Part shown: positions 34,047 through 43,706 of the stretch, in pieces
Position numbering within the stretch: position 1 is the stretch's first letter
Layout: every line of letters begins with the position of its first letter
NCBI GenBank assembly: GCA_964559125.1
Contig: CAZLGW010000044.1
Location: forward strand, 1 to 43,885
DNA: 43,885 bases
Reading direction: 5' to 3'
Source of the DNA: Ravibacter sp964559125
Lineage (GTDB): Bacteria; Bacteroidota; Bacteroidia; Cytophagales; Spirosomataceae
Program-made: the position numbers and the translations under genes
Notes under the pieces: generated by a model
Database searches by the model: none
What the model was told of the DNA's origin: nothing
Seen by the model: the letters and a program-made list of their open reading frames with translations, nothing else

Positions 34047-37000
34047 ATGAAAAAAAATAATACTGTTATAACCTTTTGGTTGAAGGCTATGCGGATAACG
34101 GGTGTTCAGATAGCGATGACGATTTTCCTGGCCGGTGCGGTGATGGCACACGGGACAGCGCAGGAAATGCTGCAGAAAAGGATATCCATTTCTTTCGAAA
34201 AAACAGCTCTACCGGAGGCTGTACTTCAGCTGAGTGACCGCGCCAATGTCGATATTACTTTTAATTCTGCGGTTTTACCCAAGCGTAGCAGGGTTTCGGC
34301 TTCTTACAAAGACCGCACGCTGGAAGCTATCCTTACCGAGCTGCTTACTCCCTATGAAGTGTCATTCCTGGTAGTGGAAGGGCAGGTAGTACTGCGGAAG
34401 CAGAAGAAGGAATCACGCATACAGACCACCCTTCCCGGACTTCCCCAGGAAACAGACTTTTTAGATAGGCGTATATCCGGAAGGGTTACTGATGAAAAAT
34501 CGGAGTCTCTCCCGGGCGTAAACATCCTGTTAAAAGGAACACAGCGCGGTACCGTAACCGATGCGGAGGGCCGTTTTACGATAGATGTTCCCGATAATCA
34601 GGCCGTGCTGGTGTTTTCATTTGTGGGGTATGTGAACGAGGAATTGGTGGTAGGAAACAGGAATGTGATCGATATTTCAATGCAGGTCGATGAAAAAAGC
34701 CTGGAAGAGCTGGTGGTGGTTGGGTATGGCACACAGAGTAAAGCCAATCTTACGGGAGCGGTATCGCAGGTGGGGGCGAAAGAAATCGAAAACCGGCCGG
34801 TAGCCGACTTAGGCAGCGCCCTTCAAGGCACCATGGCAGGTATGGTGGTGACCAGGACCAACGGGCAGCCCGGGGCAGAAAACCTGCAAATCCAGGTAAG
34901 GGGAGCTACGTCTGCCAACGGTAATGTCAACCCATTGCTGATGGTAGACGGTGTGCCGGCCCCTATCAACACGCTGCAAACGCTGAATCCTGCCGATGTA
35001 GAAAATGTCACGGTATTGAAAGATGCCGCGGCTGCCGCGATTTTCGGGGCGCAGGCTGCCGGTGGTGTGATTATGGTGACGACCAAAAAAGGAAGCTCCG
35101 GGAAGGCTGTTTTTGAATATTCCAACCTGTTTGGTGTAGATTGGATGCAGAATGTACCGGGGCGTATTTCATTGATGGACGAAGCGCTTTATACCAACCT
35201 GTCCAATAAAAATGCCGGCCTGGCCCCGGCTTTCAGTGATAACGAACTGGATCTGATCAGGAGGAAGGTGGAATACTATATCCATCCCGTTGATACCAAT
35301 TATTATGTTTATTACAACCAGCAGGATTTTACCAAACAGATGATCCGCGACTATACTTCCATGCAGACCCACAACCTGTCGGCACGCGGGGGTACGGATC
35401 AATTCAACTACCTGGCTTCTTTTGGTGTATATACCAAACAGGGTGCTTTCAGGGACGGCCCCGACCGGTTTGACCGCTACAATGCCCGGTTGAACATGGG
35501 GGCAAAGCTCAACAGGTACCTGTCGCTTGAATCGAGGGTCACCTTTACGAAGAGGAAACAGGAAGCGCCTTCGATCGATGTCGGCAGCCTGCTTGATCAC
35601 TCCTTCAGGCGCAGAATGCAGAACCCGATTTTTACCCCTGAAGGCCGACTCAGTAGTGCGGCGGGAGAATTTCAGAGCGTTTATGCTATACTGGTTGAAG
35701 GAGGATACAACAACCGGGACGACAGCGATTTAAATGGTGTTTTCACCCTGAAAGCAGCCGACTTTATAAAAGGCCTCCAACTACGTGCTATTTATGGGAC
35801 CCAGATGAACCGAAGGGATCAGGATCTTTTTTCACGCACAGTAGAGCTTTGGCAGAGGACATTCCCGAATCTTTACATAAACCTGCCCAACAGCTATACT
35901 GTAACACGGGGCGCTTATAACGCGAACAATCTTCAGTTCCTGGCCGACTATCACCTGAATATCGGGGCTAAGAACAATCTCGATTTCCTGGCTGGGTACC
36001 AGTTTGAGGACGTGCGCTCTACTAGTCTCGTAACAGCCGCCCGGAACCTGGTCAGCAACGATCTGCCCGCACTTGGGCTGGGAGACAATACCACTAAAAC
36101 AAACTCTGAGGCAATAGCCACCTATGCCAACCAGTCATTTTTCGGCAGGGTCAACTATAGCTACGACAACCGCTACCTGCTGGAAGCCACCGTGCGATCT
36201 GATGAAAGCTCACGCCTGGCCCCGGGTCTTAGGACAAAAGTATTCCCGTCCGCCTCAGCAGGCTGGAACATCCACCAGGAGTCCTGGTTTATGAAAAGGT
36301 CGCCCATTTCGCAGCTGAAGCTGAGGGCTTCATGGGGTCAGCTTGGAAGCGCCCTGGCCAATATCATCGGCAATTACGATTACCTGAGTATGCTCCTGCG
36401 GAACGACAACATGCTGATGGGGGCACCGAGTACGCGGTCTGCCTATTTTTACCAGAACGTAGTGCCTTCTTCAAGGCTGACCTGGGAGACCGTTGAAACT
36501 ACCAATGGGGGAATTGACCTGGGGCTGTTCAATCACAAATTATCGCTCAGCGCCGACTACTATGTGAAGTACAACCGCAACATGCTCACCCCTCTGCAAT
36601 TGCCTGCTACTTTTGGGGTAGGTACGCCGCGTGTCAATAATGGGGTTCTGAAGTCATGGGGCTGGGAGTTGGAAGGCAACTATCGCGACAAAGCGGGCGA
36701 GCTTTCCTACTCACTCGGGTTCAATCTTTCCGACAATAAAAACAAGCTCATAAAATACGCCGGTAGGACTACAGTCTCGACCGGTAGGGTGGCCATCCTG
36801 GAAGGCTATCCGCTGAACTCTATTTGGGGCTACCAGACCGACGGGTTGTTCCAGTCGGCGGACGAAGTGGCTAACTGGGCCTTTCAGAACAATTTGACAG
36901 GGCCTGGTGATGTAAAATATATAGACCAGAACGGCGACAACCGAATTTCGATCGGAAGCGGTACGCTGGCCGATCATGGAGACCTGGTCTACTTGGGGAC

Positions 37001-37490
37001 TGACCAGCCCCGCCTTACCTTCGGGATCAATGGCAGCCTTGCCTGGAAAGGACTCGACTTTTCATTCTTTCTACAGGGAGTCGGCTCACGGAAGTTTGTG
37101 CCCAGCCGTGGGGCTGTTAACCCGCAGGAAGCTGCCTGGGTGCAGCCGCTGACCGTACACATGGATTACTGGACAGAGGAAAACCGCAATGCCACTTTCC
37201 CGCGGCCGTATATGGGAGGAGGGCATAACTTCCTGAATGCCGACTGGTGGACGCTCAACGGAGGGTATATGCGCCTTAAAAATGTTCAGCTTGGGTATTC
37301 ATTGCCAGAGAAGCTGCTCAGCAAAGTGAAGGTATCAAGGGCGAGGATTTATATGAGCGGACAGGATTTGCTTACGTTTTCGCGCCTGGGCCAGTTCAAC
37401 AAGATTTTTAACCCGGAATACGTCCACAATGCGGCTTTCCCGTACCCGTTCCCTGCCACAGCCGCTATGGGCCTGAACCTGACGTTTTAG
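34047..37490 (+). CDS. SusC/RagA-family TonB-linked transporter with N-terminal STN signalling domain
   Basis: The ATG at 34047 is chosen (1147 residues) because it starts the signal MKKNNTVITFWLKAMRITG; an in-frame ATG 33 bases earlier is less likely. The signal spans about 1-38. An STN domain lies at about 46-117 (ISISFEKTALPEAVLQLSD, LTPYEVSFLVVEGQVVL). A CarboxypepD-reg domain follows at 142-212 (ISGRVTDEKSESLPGVNI). A TonB-box-like ELVVVGYGTQ is at 221-230, then the plug (VRGATSANGNVNPLLMVDG, GAQAAGGVIMVTTKKG). The rest forms the barrel and ends in MGLNLTF. The STN domain marks a signalling transporter that controls the sigma/FecR pair just upstream. SusD follows 20 bp later. Confidence 0.96.
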   Translation: MKKNNTVITFWLKAMRITGVQIAMTIFLAGAVMAHGTAQEMLQKRISISFEKTALPEAVLQLSDRANVDITFNSAVLPKRSRVSASYKDRTLEAILTELLTPYEVSFLVVEGQVVLRKQKKESRIQTTLPGLPQETDFLDRRISGRVTDEKSESLPGVNILLKGTQRGTVTDAEGRFTIDVPDNQAVLVFSFVGYVNEELVVGNRNVIDISMQVDEKSLEELVVVGYGTQSKANLTGAVSQVGAKEIENRPVADLGSALQGTMAGMVVTRTNGQPGAENLQIQVRGATSANGNVNPLLMVDGVPAPINTLQTLNPADVENVTVLKDAAAAAIFGAQAAGGVIMVTTKKGSSGKAVFEYSNLFGVDWMQNVPGRISLMDEALYTNLSNKNAGLAPAFSDNELDLIRRKVEYYIHPVDTNYYVYYNQQDFTKQMIRDYTSMQTHNLSARGGTDQFNYLASFGVYTKQGAFRDGPDRFDRYNARLNMGAKLNRYLSLESRVTFTKRKQEAPSIDVGSLLDHSFRRRMQNPIFTPEGRLSSAAGEFQSVYAILVEGGYNNRDDSDLNGVFTLKAADFIKGLQLRAIYGTQMNRRDQDLFSRTVELWQRTFPNLYINLPNSYTVTRGAYNANNLQFLADYHLNIGAKNNLDFLAGYQFEDVRSTSLVTAARNLVSNDLPALGLGDNTTKTNSEAIATYANQSFFGRVNYSYDNRYLLEATVRSDESSRLAPGLRTKVFPSASAGWNIHQESWFMKRSPISQLKLRASWGQLGSALANIIGNYDYLSMLLRNDNMLMGAPSTRSAYFYQNVVPSSRLTWETVETTNGGIDLGLFNHKLSLSADYYVKYNRNMLTPLQLPATFGVGTPRVNNGVLKSWGWELEGNYRDKAGELSYSLGFNLSDNKNKLIKYAGRTTVSTGRVAILEGYPLNSIWGYQTDGLFQSADEVANWAFQNNLTGPGDVKYIDQNGDNRISIGSGTLADHGDLVYLGTDQPRLTFGINGSLAWKGLDFSFFLQGVGSRKFVPSRGAVNPQEAAWVQPLTVHMDYWTEENRNATFPRPYMGGGHNFLNADWWTLNGGYMRLKNVQLGYSLPEKLLSKVKVSRARIYMSGQDLLTFSRLGQFNKIFNPEYVHNAAFPYPFPATAAMGLNLTF

Positions 37491-37510
37491 CAATAAATCT
37501 TAATACCGAT

Positions 37511-39121
37511 ATGAAAAAATACTTATATATCCTGGGGTTTGCGTTCTTCGCCTGTGATGTGGAGCGCCTCCCGGAAACCGCCATCAGCGATGCCTCGTTC
37601 TGGAGAAGCGAAAGCGACCTGAGGGCAGCGGCCAATTACCTGTATACCTTTTTGCCCCAGCTTCCCAATCCGGCTGATACCTGGTCTGATCATGCGTTTG
37701 GGACATTACCCGACCCTATCGGCGACGGGACCAGGCTGACACCTGCCACTGATGCTAATTATAATGCACCTTATCAATTGATACGGGCTGCCTGTAACAT
37801 CATAGAGAAATCGAAAATATCCCTGGATGCGGGCTTGAGGCCGGAAGCTGTGAACGGCTTTGTAGGCGAGGCGCTGTTCTTTCGGGCGTGGGCTTATTTT
37901 CAATTGGTTCAAAAGTATGGCGATGTCCCCCTGATATTGACCCTGTTGAAGGAAGACGCACCGGAGCTGCAGGCGCCGCGTACGCCGAGGGAAGAGGTGG
38001 TGAGCGCGATCTACCGGGATCTTGATGAAAGTATCAAATACCTTCCCAAGGCTTCGCTGCGGACCGGGGCCAACTATGGACGTGTTAGTAATACGGCGGC
38101 GCTTTCTCTAAAGGCAAGGGTAGCTTTGTTTGAAGGTACGCGCTCGAAATTTCATGCCCAGGGCGATTCTCAAAAGCACCTGGCGATTGCGGTTGAAGCC
38201 TCTAAAGCGGTAATGGAAAGCGGTGAGCATACGTTGTTTGATAATTATTATAACCTGTTTCAATTGGAGGGAGAAGGCCCCCAGAACAAGGAAAATATCC
38301 TGGTCCGGATATATGGCAACACCCTAACCGACGCTGTCAGCAGCTACAATTCAGGGGCTATAACCGACGGATCAATGAATCCTACCAAGGCGCTTATCGA
38401 TTCTTACCTGACCAAAGACGGATTGCCAATAGATGCTGCGGCAGCCCCTCCCGACAGCTTCCTGGTTATCTTCGAAGGCCGGGACGAAAGGCTTGCTGCT
38501 AGCGTCATGAAGCCTGGTGATCCGTTTATCGTTGGCCTGACCTACCGTGGACCGTCTCTGACCTGGAATGTAACAGGTTATTGTCCCAGGAAATTTGTAG
38601 CCAACACTTCGACATCTCCTACCGGAACCACTGCGATCACTTTCATAGACTACCCTATTATCCGCTATGCGGAAGTGCTATTGACCTACGCCGAAGCGCT
38701 TTTCGAGCTTAACGGACAGATTTCAGATCAGGATCTGGATAAGACTATCAACCTGCTGAGGGAGAGGGGGAAGGTAAAACCCCTGTCGAATGCATTTGCC
38801 ACGCAACACAATCTGGACATGCGTAACGAGATCAGGAGGGAACGTGGCGTAGAGCTGGCCCAGGAAGGATTCCGCTATTGGGATTTACTGCGCTGGAAAA
38901 CGGCCGAAACGGAGCTTACCAAGTCTGTTTTAGGCTCGTATTTTTTCAAGGATGCTCCCGGCTTCATGAATGCCAACCCTAATCTTACCAGCGACAATTA
39001 TATAGTAGCGCATCCGGCAGCCAACAGGTCTTTTGATCCCCAGAAGCACTATCTCTGGCCTTTACCGGTCAGTGAGCTGGCTTTTAATCCCCAGTTGCGG
39101 CAAAACCCGGGTTGGGAGTAG
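37511..39121 (+). CDS. SusD/RagB-family lipoprotein
   Basis: The product has 536 residues. A very short signal ends at FFAC, with Cys15. Family marks are ETAISDASFWRSESDLRAAANYLY near the N-terminus (quoted in part), GEALFFRAWAYFQLVQKYGDVPLI (about 117-140), PRTPREEVVSAIYRDLDE and the closing LWPLPVSELAFNPQLRQNPGWE. It binds the substrate over the SusC channel. It follows its partner by 20 bp. A stable hairpin lies just downstream. Confidence 0.95.
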   Translation: MKKYLYILGFAFFACDVERLPETAISDASFWRSESDLRAAANYLYTFLPQLPNPADTWSDHAFGTLPDPIGDGTRLTPATDANYNAPYQLIRAACNIIEKSKISLDAGLRPEAVNGFVGEALFFRAWAYFQLVQKYGDVPLILTLLKEDAPELQAPRTPREEVVSAIYRDLDESIKYLPKASLRTGANYGRVSNTAALSLKARVALFEGTRSKFHAQGDSQKHLAIAVEASKAVMESGEHTLFDNYYNLFQLEGEGPQNKENILVRIYGNTLTDAVSSYNSGAITDGSMNPTKALIDSYLTKDGLPIDAAAAPPDSFLVIFEGRDERLAASVMKPGDPFIVGLTYRGPSLTWNVTGYCPRKFVANTSTSPTGTTAITFIDYPIIRYAEVLLTYAEALFELNGQISDQDLDKTINLLRERGKVKPLSNAFATQHNLDMRNEIRRERGVELAQEGFRYWDLLRWKTAETELTKSVLGSYFFKDAPGFMNANPNLTSDNYIVAHPAANRSFDPQKHYLWPLPVSELAFNPQLRQNPGWE

Positions 39122-39145
39122 GAAGATATAGCTTTGTATAAAATG

Positions 39146-39181
39146 GTGTCTGCCGGAGAATATCCCCTCTCCGGTAGACAC
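39146..39181. terminator. Stable hairpin after susD
   Basis: Arms 39146-39159 (GTGTCTGCCGGAGA) and 39168-39181 (TCTCCGGTAGACAC) pair over 14 positions with one G-U, with an 8-nt loop. No clear T-tract follows on either strand, so it may stabilise or partly terminate the susCD mRNA ahead of the enzyme genes. Confidence 0.65.
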
Positions 39182-39198
39182 TAAAACTTATTCATAGT

Positions 39199-40740
39199 AT
39201 GTTGAGTATAGCCAATCCGTTTATAGCGACCCTTATGTTTTTTTTACCCGGTCAGGGCTTTGCGTCGGGGAAGAGCGAACCTTTTGGTGATCCCCGGAAC
39301 AAGCCTTTCGACAATGAAAAGAAAATCAGTATCGAGCGGGCTGTAGAGCTATATGAGAAGATTGATACAACTCCTTCCTGGGAAGGAGTACCTGATGCCG
39401 CTGTTCTGGCCTGGGGGGAATCTTCTACACTTCAGATACTCCTTGATATGTATGAGGTCACCGGCGACAGGCGGTATTTAGACGAAATGGCTTCCAGGGC
39501 TGACAGGGTACTCAGCTATCGTGATGATCGGAGGGGGGCTGTCGACGGTTCAGGAGAAAGCAGACCGGCATGGACTATGGGGCTGGACTTTGTGACAGCC
39601 GAAGCCCGCCTGGTCGATGGTAACGGGCAGCCTGTTATAGAATTACGGTCCAGGACGTATGACTACAATAATTCAACTCAGGTAGAGGTCCGTCCTTTAT
39701 CATCCTCCCGGTTTACCCTGGTCGTATCGAATGAGCGTAAAGAACGGATCGAAACATTTTCAAATCTGAGTCTCAACCCTTCTGATGATCGGTATATAGA
39801 AAAGATCGTGAATGATCCGGTGGCTCCACCCAATGCCAAACCCGGGAATTATACTGATGAGTCCCATTTGCTGCGAGTGACGAAAGTTCATCACGACAGA
39901 CAGCCTACCGCACAGTCTTTGGCTCTTACCCCGATTCCTCTGGCGTTTTCAGGGTATGTAGGCATGATATACGATCCAATGATGCGGTTTGCCGAAATTG
40001 TCAGGAAGGAACCTGTGCTTTCGGACTTGCTGCCTGCTGCCAACCGTTTTATAGATGCCGCAGAAGAATCATACGTCGACCTATCGGCCAGGCTCTGGCG
40101 TAACGGTCCGGGCAGGGAGGAGGGATACTATTTGTGTTCGGAGAAAGGGGAGTCATTTCCCTGGGATAACGTAGGGCTTCCCTATAATTTTCTTGCAAAA
40201 CATGTACGTACAGAGCTGGCCTTGTACAGGTTGACAGGGAAAAGAGAGTATCTTGACCGCTCGACCAGGATAATCAATCATTTCCGGAACCGGCTTGAGC
40301 ATGATGCTGAAAGTGATACATATAGCTGGGGCTACTGGTTTGAACCCGTCACAACAGTGGGCTGGAAACCCTCTGATAATATTTCAGAGAATATGCCTTT
40401 TTTGAAACCATTCGGTGGTCCCGAGAGTGTATCGTATGCATCGCTTACCATTAGCCTGGTTACAGCCGCCTATCAAATGAGAATAGGGTTTGATCAAACC
40501 GATATGAGGCGTTTTGCCAATACGTTGCTCAAAAATATACTAAATGAAGACAGAACCAGGATAAGAGGAAACGTAGCAGGGAAGGGCAGAGAAGAAGATA
40601 ATTTATCGGAATTGTATAGCTTTTTGCCCCTGGCAGAAGGAGATTCACGGGTATATCACGCACTCAGGGAGGCTTATATGAATTGGGAAGGGGAGCAGGT
40701 GCGCTACTGTGCGGGTTTATTAAAATGGGAAAAAAAGTAG
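39199..40740 (+). CDS. Secreted helical-barrel protein with beta insertion, substrate unknown
   Basis: The product has 513 residues. A signal peptide is likely over 1-23 (ending near GFASG). Helical repeats with VTGDRRYLDEMASRADRVL (about 88-105) and later LTGKREYLDRSTRIINHFR are typical of alpha/alpha-toroid carbohydrate enzymes. WGYWFEPVTTVGWKPSDN and PWDNVGLPYNFL are conserved-looking aromatic segments. Between about 130 and 235 lies a beta-type insertion with FTLVVSNERKERIETFSNLS and NPSDDRYIEKIVND, a pattern like phage tail-sheath proteins. No named enzyme family was recognised. It follows susD and a hairpin, so it probably acts on the imported or surface-bound substrate. Confidence 0.65.
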   Translation: MLSIANPFIATLMFFLPGQGFASGKSEPFGDPRNKPFDNEKKISIERAVELYEKIDTTPSWEGVPDAAVLAWGESSTLQILLDMYEVTGDRRYLDEMASRADRVLSYRDDRRGAVDGSGESRPAWTMGLDFVTAEARLVDGNGQPVIELRSRTYDYNNSTQVEVRPLSSSRFTLVVSNERKERIETFSNLSLNPSDDRYIEKIVNDPVAPPNAKPGNYTDESHLLRVTKVHHDRQPTAQSLALTPIPLAFSGYVGMIYDPMMRFAEIVRKEPVLSDLLPAANRFIDAAEESYVDLSARLWRNGPGREEGYYLCSEKGESFPWDNVGLPYNFLAKHVRTELALYRLTGKREYLDRSTRIINHFRNRLEHDAESDTYSWGYWFEPVTTVGWKPSDNISENMPFLKPFGGPESVSYASLTISLVTAAYQMRIGFDQTDMRRFANTLLKNILNEDRTRIRGNVAGKGREEDNLSELYSFLPLAEGDSRVYHALREAYMNWEGEQVRYCAGLLKWEKK

Positions 40741-40822
40741 GGGACTCCGGAACGTCTCGTTGTGATCAGGAGTAAAAAAAACTGGTTCCCAACAAAATAA
40801 TTATTTAGCCATAGTTATCTTA

Positions 40823-42481
40823 ATGAAATTAACCCCGATCTCTTTCTCTCACGCCGCCTTCCTGCTGGCTTTCCTAAACCTTTCTTCCTGTTCGGTTCCA
40901 AACGGGGAAGGTTCACTTTCGGGGCATTGGCCTCTTTCTCAAAACGCAGAAGATATATCGGGGAACCAGCTTCCAACCAGGGTTCACGGTTCTCTATCCT
41001 TTGAGGGATCCGGAGACAAAGCCGGCGTATTCGACGGCCGGGGCACCTGGCTGGAAGTCTCTGCGGGCAAAAAGGGTAACCCCGGCAGCGGAGATTTCAG
41101 CGTCGCCGCCTGGATCCATACGGTCGGAGCAATGGACGATTTTCCGGGTGATATCATCAGTCAGTATGACCTGGAAAGCCGCAAAGGCTTCCATCTGAGC
41201 CTTAAAAGCAACGCTTCTCCCACCAGCCAGTCCAGCTACCGTCAGCTGACTTTCGGGATCGACGACGGGAAATCAGGCCCCTGGATGGACGAAGGACGGC
41301 CTGGAACAGCCCTGCTGGCTCTTGGAATGGCCGAACACAAGGGAGAGCTCTATGCGGGCGTCTGCCAACCGGGCACCAATGAACTAGGGAAGGTTTTCAA
41401 ATATGCAGGCAAAGACAACTGGATCGACTGCGGCGCTCCTGACAAATCCAACAGTGTAGCGGCGCTGGCGGTAATGGACGGGGAATTATATGCGGCAACC
41501 GGCCAGTATCAGCTAACGAGAAGCTCTGCGCTTCCCGAATCGGAGAACACAACGCCCGGCGGGAGGATATTCCGCTACCAAGCCTCCGGCCAATGGACAG
41601 AGATCGGTCACCTACCGGATGTGGCCTGTATCGGGGGACTGGTGGCATACAAAGGCAAACTTTATGCGAGCTCGATGTACCCACCCAGTGGCTTTTTCCG
41701 GTATGACGGAAACAACAAATGGACCAAACTGGCCACCCTTGGGAACATACGGGTGGTCAATATGGCTGTTTACAACGGGTACCTGTATGCTACCAGCTTT
41801 GACCACGGTCATGTTTACCGCTACGACGGGGATAAATGGGAAGATTGTGGGGTGGTAGGAGATAACACCCAGAACTATGCTTTTAATATGTATGAGGGCA
41901 ACCTATATTCCGCCACCTGGCCGAGCGGTCGGGTGTTTCGTTTTGACGGGATCAATAAATGGACGGATGTTGGACGGTTGGGTAGTGAGCTTGAAGTGAT
42001 GGCGATCATGACCTATAACGGCCAGATGTTGGGCGGAACGCTTCCTTTGGCCGAGGTGTATGCCTACGAAGGGGACACGCTCTGGACACGTATGGATCAG
42101 CTTGACCACACGCCTGATGTGAAATACCGCCGTGCATGGGCGATGGCCGAGCACGATGGGAAGGTATTCTGTAGCACACTGCCTTCGGGGAAGATCTTTT
42201 CCTATGAGTCAGGAAAGGTCATCTCTGCTCCCGAAAGCTTGCAGGCGGGCTGGCAGCATGTAGCTGCGGTCAAAACGGAGACAGCGCTTAAGCTTTATGT
42301 CAACGGCGCTATGGTAGCAGAGAAACCGATCCCCGCATCGATGAAGTTTGACCTGGACGCGGATGCGTCGCTTAGGATAGGGTTTGGGGCCAATGACTAC
42401 TTCAACGGGAAGCTGCGGGATGTGCGCCTTTACAAAAGGGCGTTGAAAGCAGAGGAAATACAAAAGCTGGCTGAACGATAG
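40823..42481 (+). CDS. Lipoprotein: LamG-like domain split by an inserted beta-propeller
   Basis: The product has 552 residues. Signal and lipobox end LSSC with Cys23. The first half of a LamG-like fold (about 33-150) has GHWPLSQNAEDISGNQL, VFDGRGTWLEVS and DFSVAAWIHT. Residues about 163-465 form repeated Kelch-like blades (GELYAGV, GKLYASSMYPPSGFFRYDG, YNGYLYATSFDHGHVYRYDG). The second half of the LamG fold follows at 476-552 (GWQHVAAVKTETALKLYVNG, GKLRDVRLYKRALKAEEIQKL). The propeller thus sits inside the LamG domain. It is probably a surface carbohydrate-binding or adhesion protein. Enzyme activity is not evident. Confidence 0.75.
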   Translation: MKLTPISFSHAAFLLAFLNLSSCSVPNGEGSLSGHWPLSQNAEDISGNQLPTRVHGSLSFEGSGDKAGVFDGRGTWLEVSAGKKGNPGSGDFSVAAWIHTVGAMDDFPGDIISQYDLESRKGFHLSLKSNASPTSQSSYRQLTFGIDDGKSGPWMDEGRPGTALLALGMAEHKGELYAGVCQPGTNELGKVFKYAGKDNWIDCGAPDKSNSVAALAVMDGELYAATGQYQLTRSSALPESENTTPGGRIFRYQASGQWTEIGHLPDVACIGGLVAYKGKLYASSMYPPSGFFRYDGNNKWTKLATLGNIRVVNMAVYNGYLYATSFDHGHVYRYDGDKWEDCGVVGDNTQNYAFNMYEGNLYSATWPSGRVFRFDGINKWTDVGRLGSELEVMAIMTYNGQMLGGTLPLAEVYAYEGDTLWTRMDQLDHTPDVKYRRAWAMAEHDGKVFCSTLPSGKIFSYESGKVISAPESLQAGWQHVAAVKTETALKLYVNGAMVAEKPIPASMKFDLDADASLRIGFGANDYFNGKLRDVRLYKRALKAEEIQKLAER

Positions 42482-42562
42482 GATGTTCCCAAACCCAGTT
42501 CAACTCTAAATGCATCTCCTGCCGGGAGGCGACTAAATCAATAACATTGATACTTTATTCCA

Positions 42563-43675
42563 ATGATTAAAATACTTCCCCGTACGTTTTTCCCGCTTCT
42601 TGCCGTTTTTTGTCTCTTTACCGGGTGTCATTTTCACAGCAAAGAGACCGCGACATTCCGTTATCCGGACCTTCCCGGAAAAGAAGAAAAAACTGTCCGG
42701 TCGGAGAAAGACTGGGATGAATTTCGTCAGAAAGTAATAGCCGGGATGGAAGCTGTGATGGGGCCGCTGCCCGACCGGTCTACGCTTCCACCGTTGGATA
42801 TCCGGGTTTTGGATACGCTGAAGACCTCCGGCTATTACAGGCTGGACATTCGCTTTACAGCGGCAGAAAATGAAATAGTACCGGCATATTTATATATACC
42901 TACCGGCAGGCCGGACAACAGCAGGCTACCGGCGGTGGTGGCGCTTCAGCCTACCGGAGAGCTGGGTAAAAAGATAGTAGACGGACAGGGAAAGGAAAAC
43001 AGGGGTTACGCAAAGGAGTTGGCCGAACGCGGCTATGTTGTGATTGCCCCTGACTATCCCGGGTACGGAGATCTGAGTCAATATGATTTTAAAGCAGACC
43101 GCTATCAGTCCGGGACGATGAAAGGGATTTTTAATCATATGCGATGTGTAGACTTGCTTCAAAGCATGGCAGAAGTAGACCCCGGCCGCATAGGCGTAAT
43201 AGGGCATTCCCTCGGCGGGCACAATGCAGTTTTTCTTGGCTCTTTTGACGAGCGGCTGCAAGTGGTGGTCAGCAGCTGCGGTTGGACCAAGATGTCGTAT
43301 TATGATATAGAAGTGATAATCGGCAAGCACTTTGAAGGCAGGTTCGGCTGCTGGGCCCAGGAGGTGTATATGCCGCTTATACGGGATAAATTTAACCTGG
43401 ACCTGGATTTATTCCCCTTTGATTTTGACCAGATCGTATCCTCTATCGCTCCTCGTCCTTTCTTTTCCAACTCGCCTTTACATGATACGGATTTTTATGT
43501 GGAGGGAGTGAAAGCCAGTATGCCTATGATTCAGGCAGCCTATCGTTTCAGGGGAGCCGAATCTGCAGTTGAAGTTCGATACCCGGATGCAGGACACGAT
43601 TTCCCGGATGAAGAGCGGTTTGCGTCTTACCGGTTTATCGATAACGCATTGGGGCATGTTCCGAACAGACTGTAG
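42563..43675 (+). CDS. Alpha/beta-hydrolase lipoprotein (acetyl-esterase/DLH-like)
   Basis: The product has 370 residues. Signal and lipobox end FTGC with Cys22. The nucleophile elbow GHSLGGHN gives Ser216, SPLHDTD a probable acid at Asp308 or Asp310, and PDAGHDFPD a probable His345. The chain before the elbow (VVIAPDYPGYGDLSQYD) is the standard core. The layout resembles acetyl xylan esterase or dienelactone hydrolase-like enzymes of polysaccharide loci. The substrate is unknown. It follows the LamG/propeller gene in the same direction. Confidence 0.85.
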   Translation: MIKILPRTFFPLLAVFCLFTGCHFHSKETATFRYPDLPGKEEKTVRSEKDWDEFRQKVIAGMEAVMGPLPDRSTLPPLDIRVLDTLKTSGYYRLDIRFTAAENEIVPAYLYIPTGRPDNSRLPAVVALQPTGELGKKIVDGQGKENRGYAKELAERGYVVIAPDYPGYGDLSQYDFKADRYQSGTMKGIFNHMRCVDLLQSMAEVDPGRIGVIGHSLGGHNAVFLGSFDERLQVVVSSCGWTKMSYYDIEVIIGKHFEGRFGCWAQEVYMPLIRDKFNLDLDLFPFDFDQIVSSIAPRPFFSNSPLHDTDFYVEGVKASMPMIQAAYRFRGAESAVEVRYPDAGHDFPDEERFASYRFIDNALGHVPNRL

Positions 43676-43706
43676 TTTATAATAGCAATAGACAATTCCT
43701 AAACCC

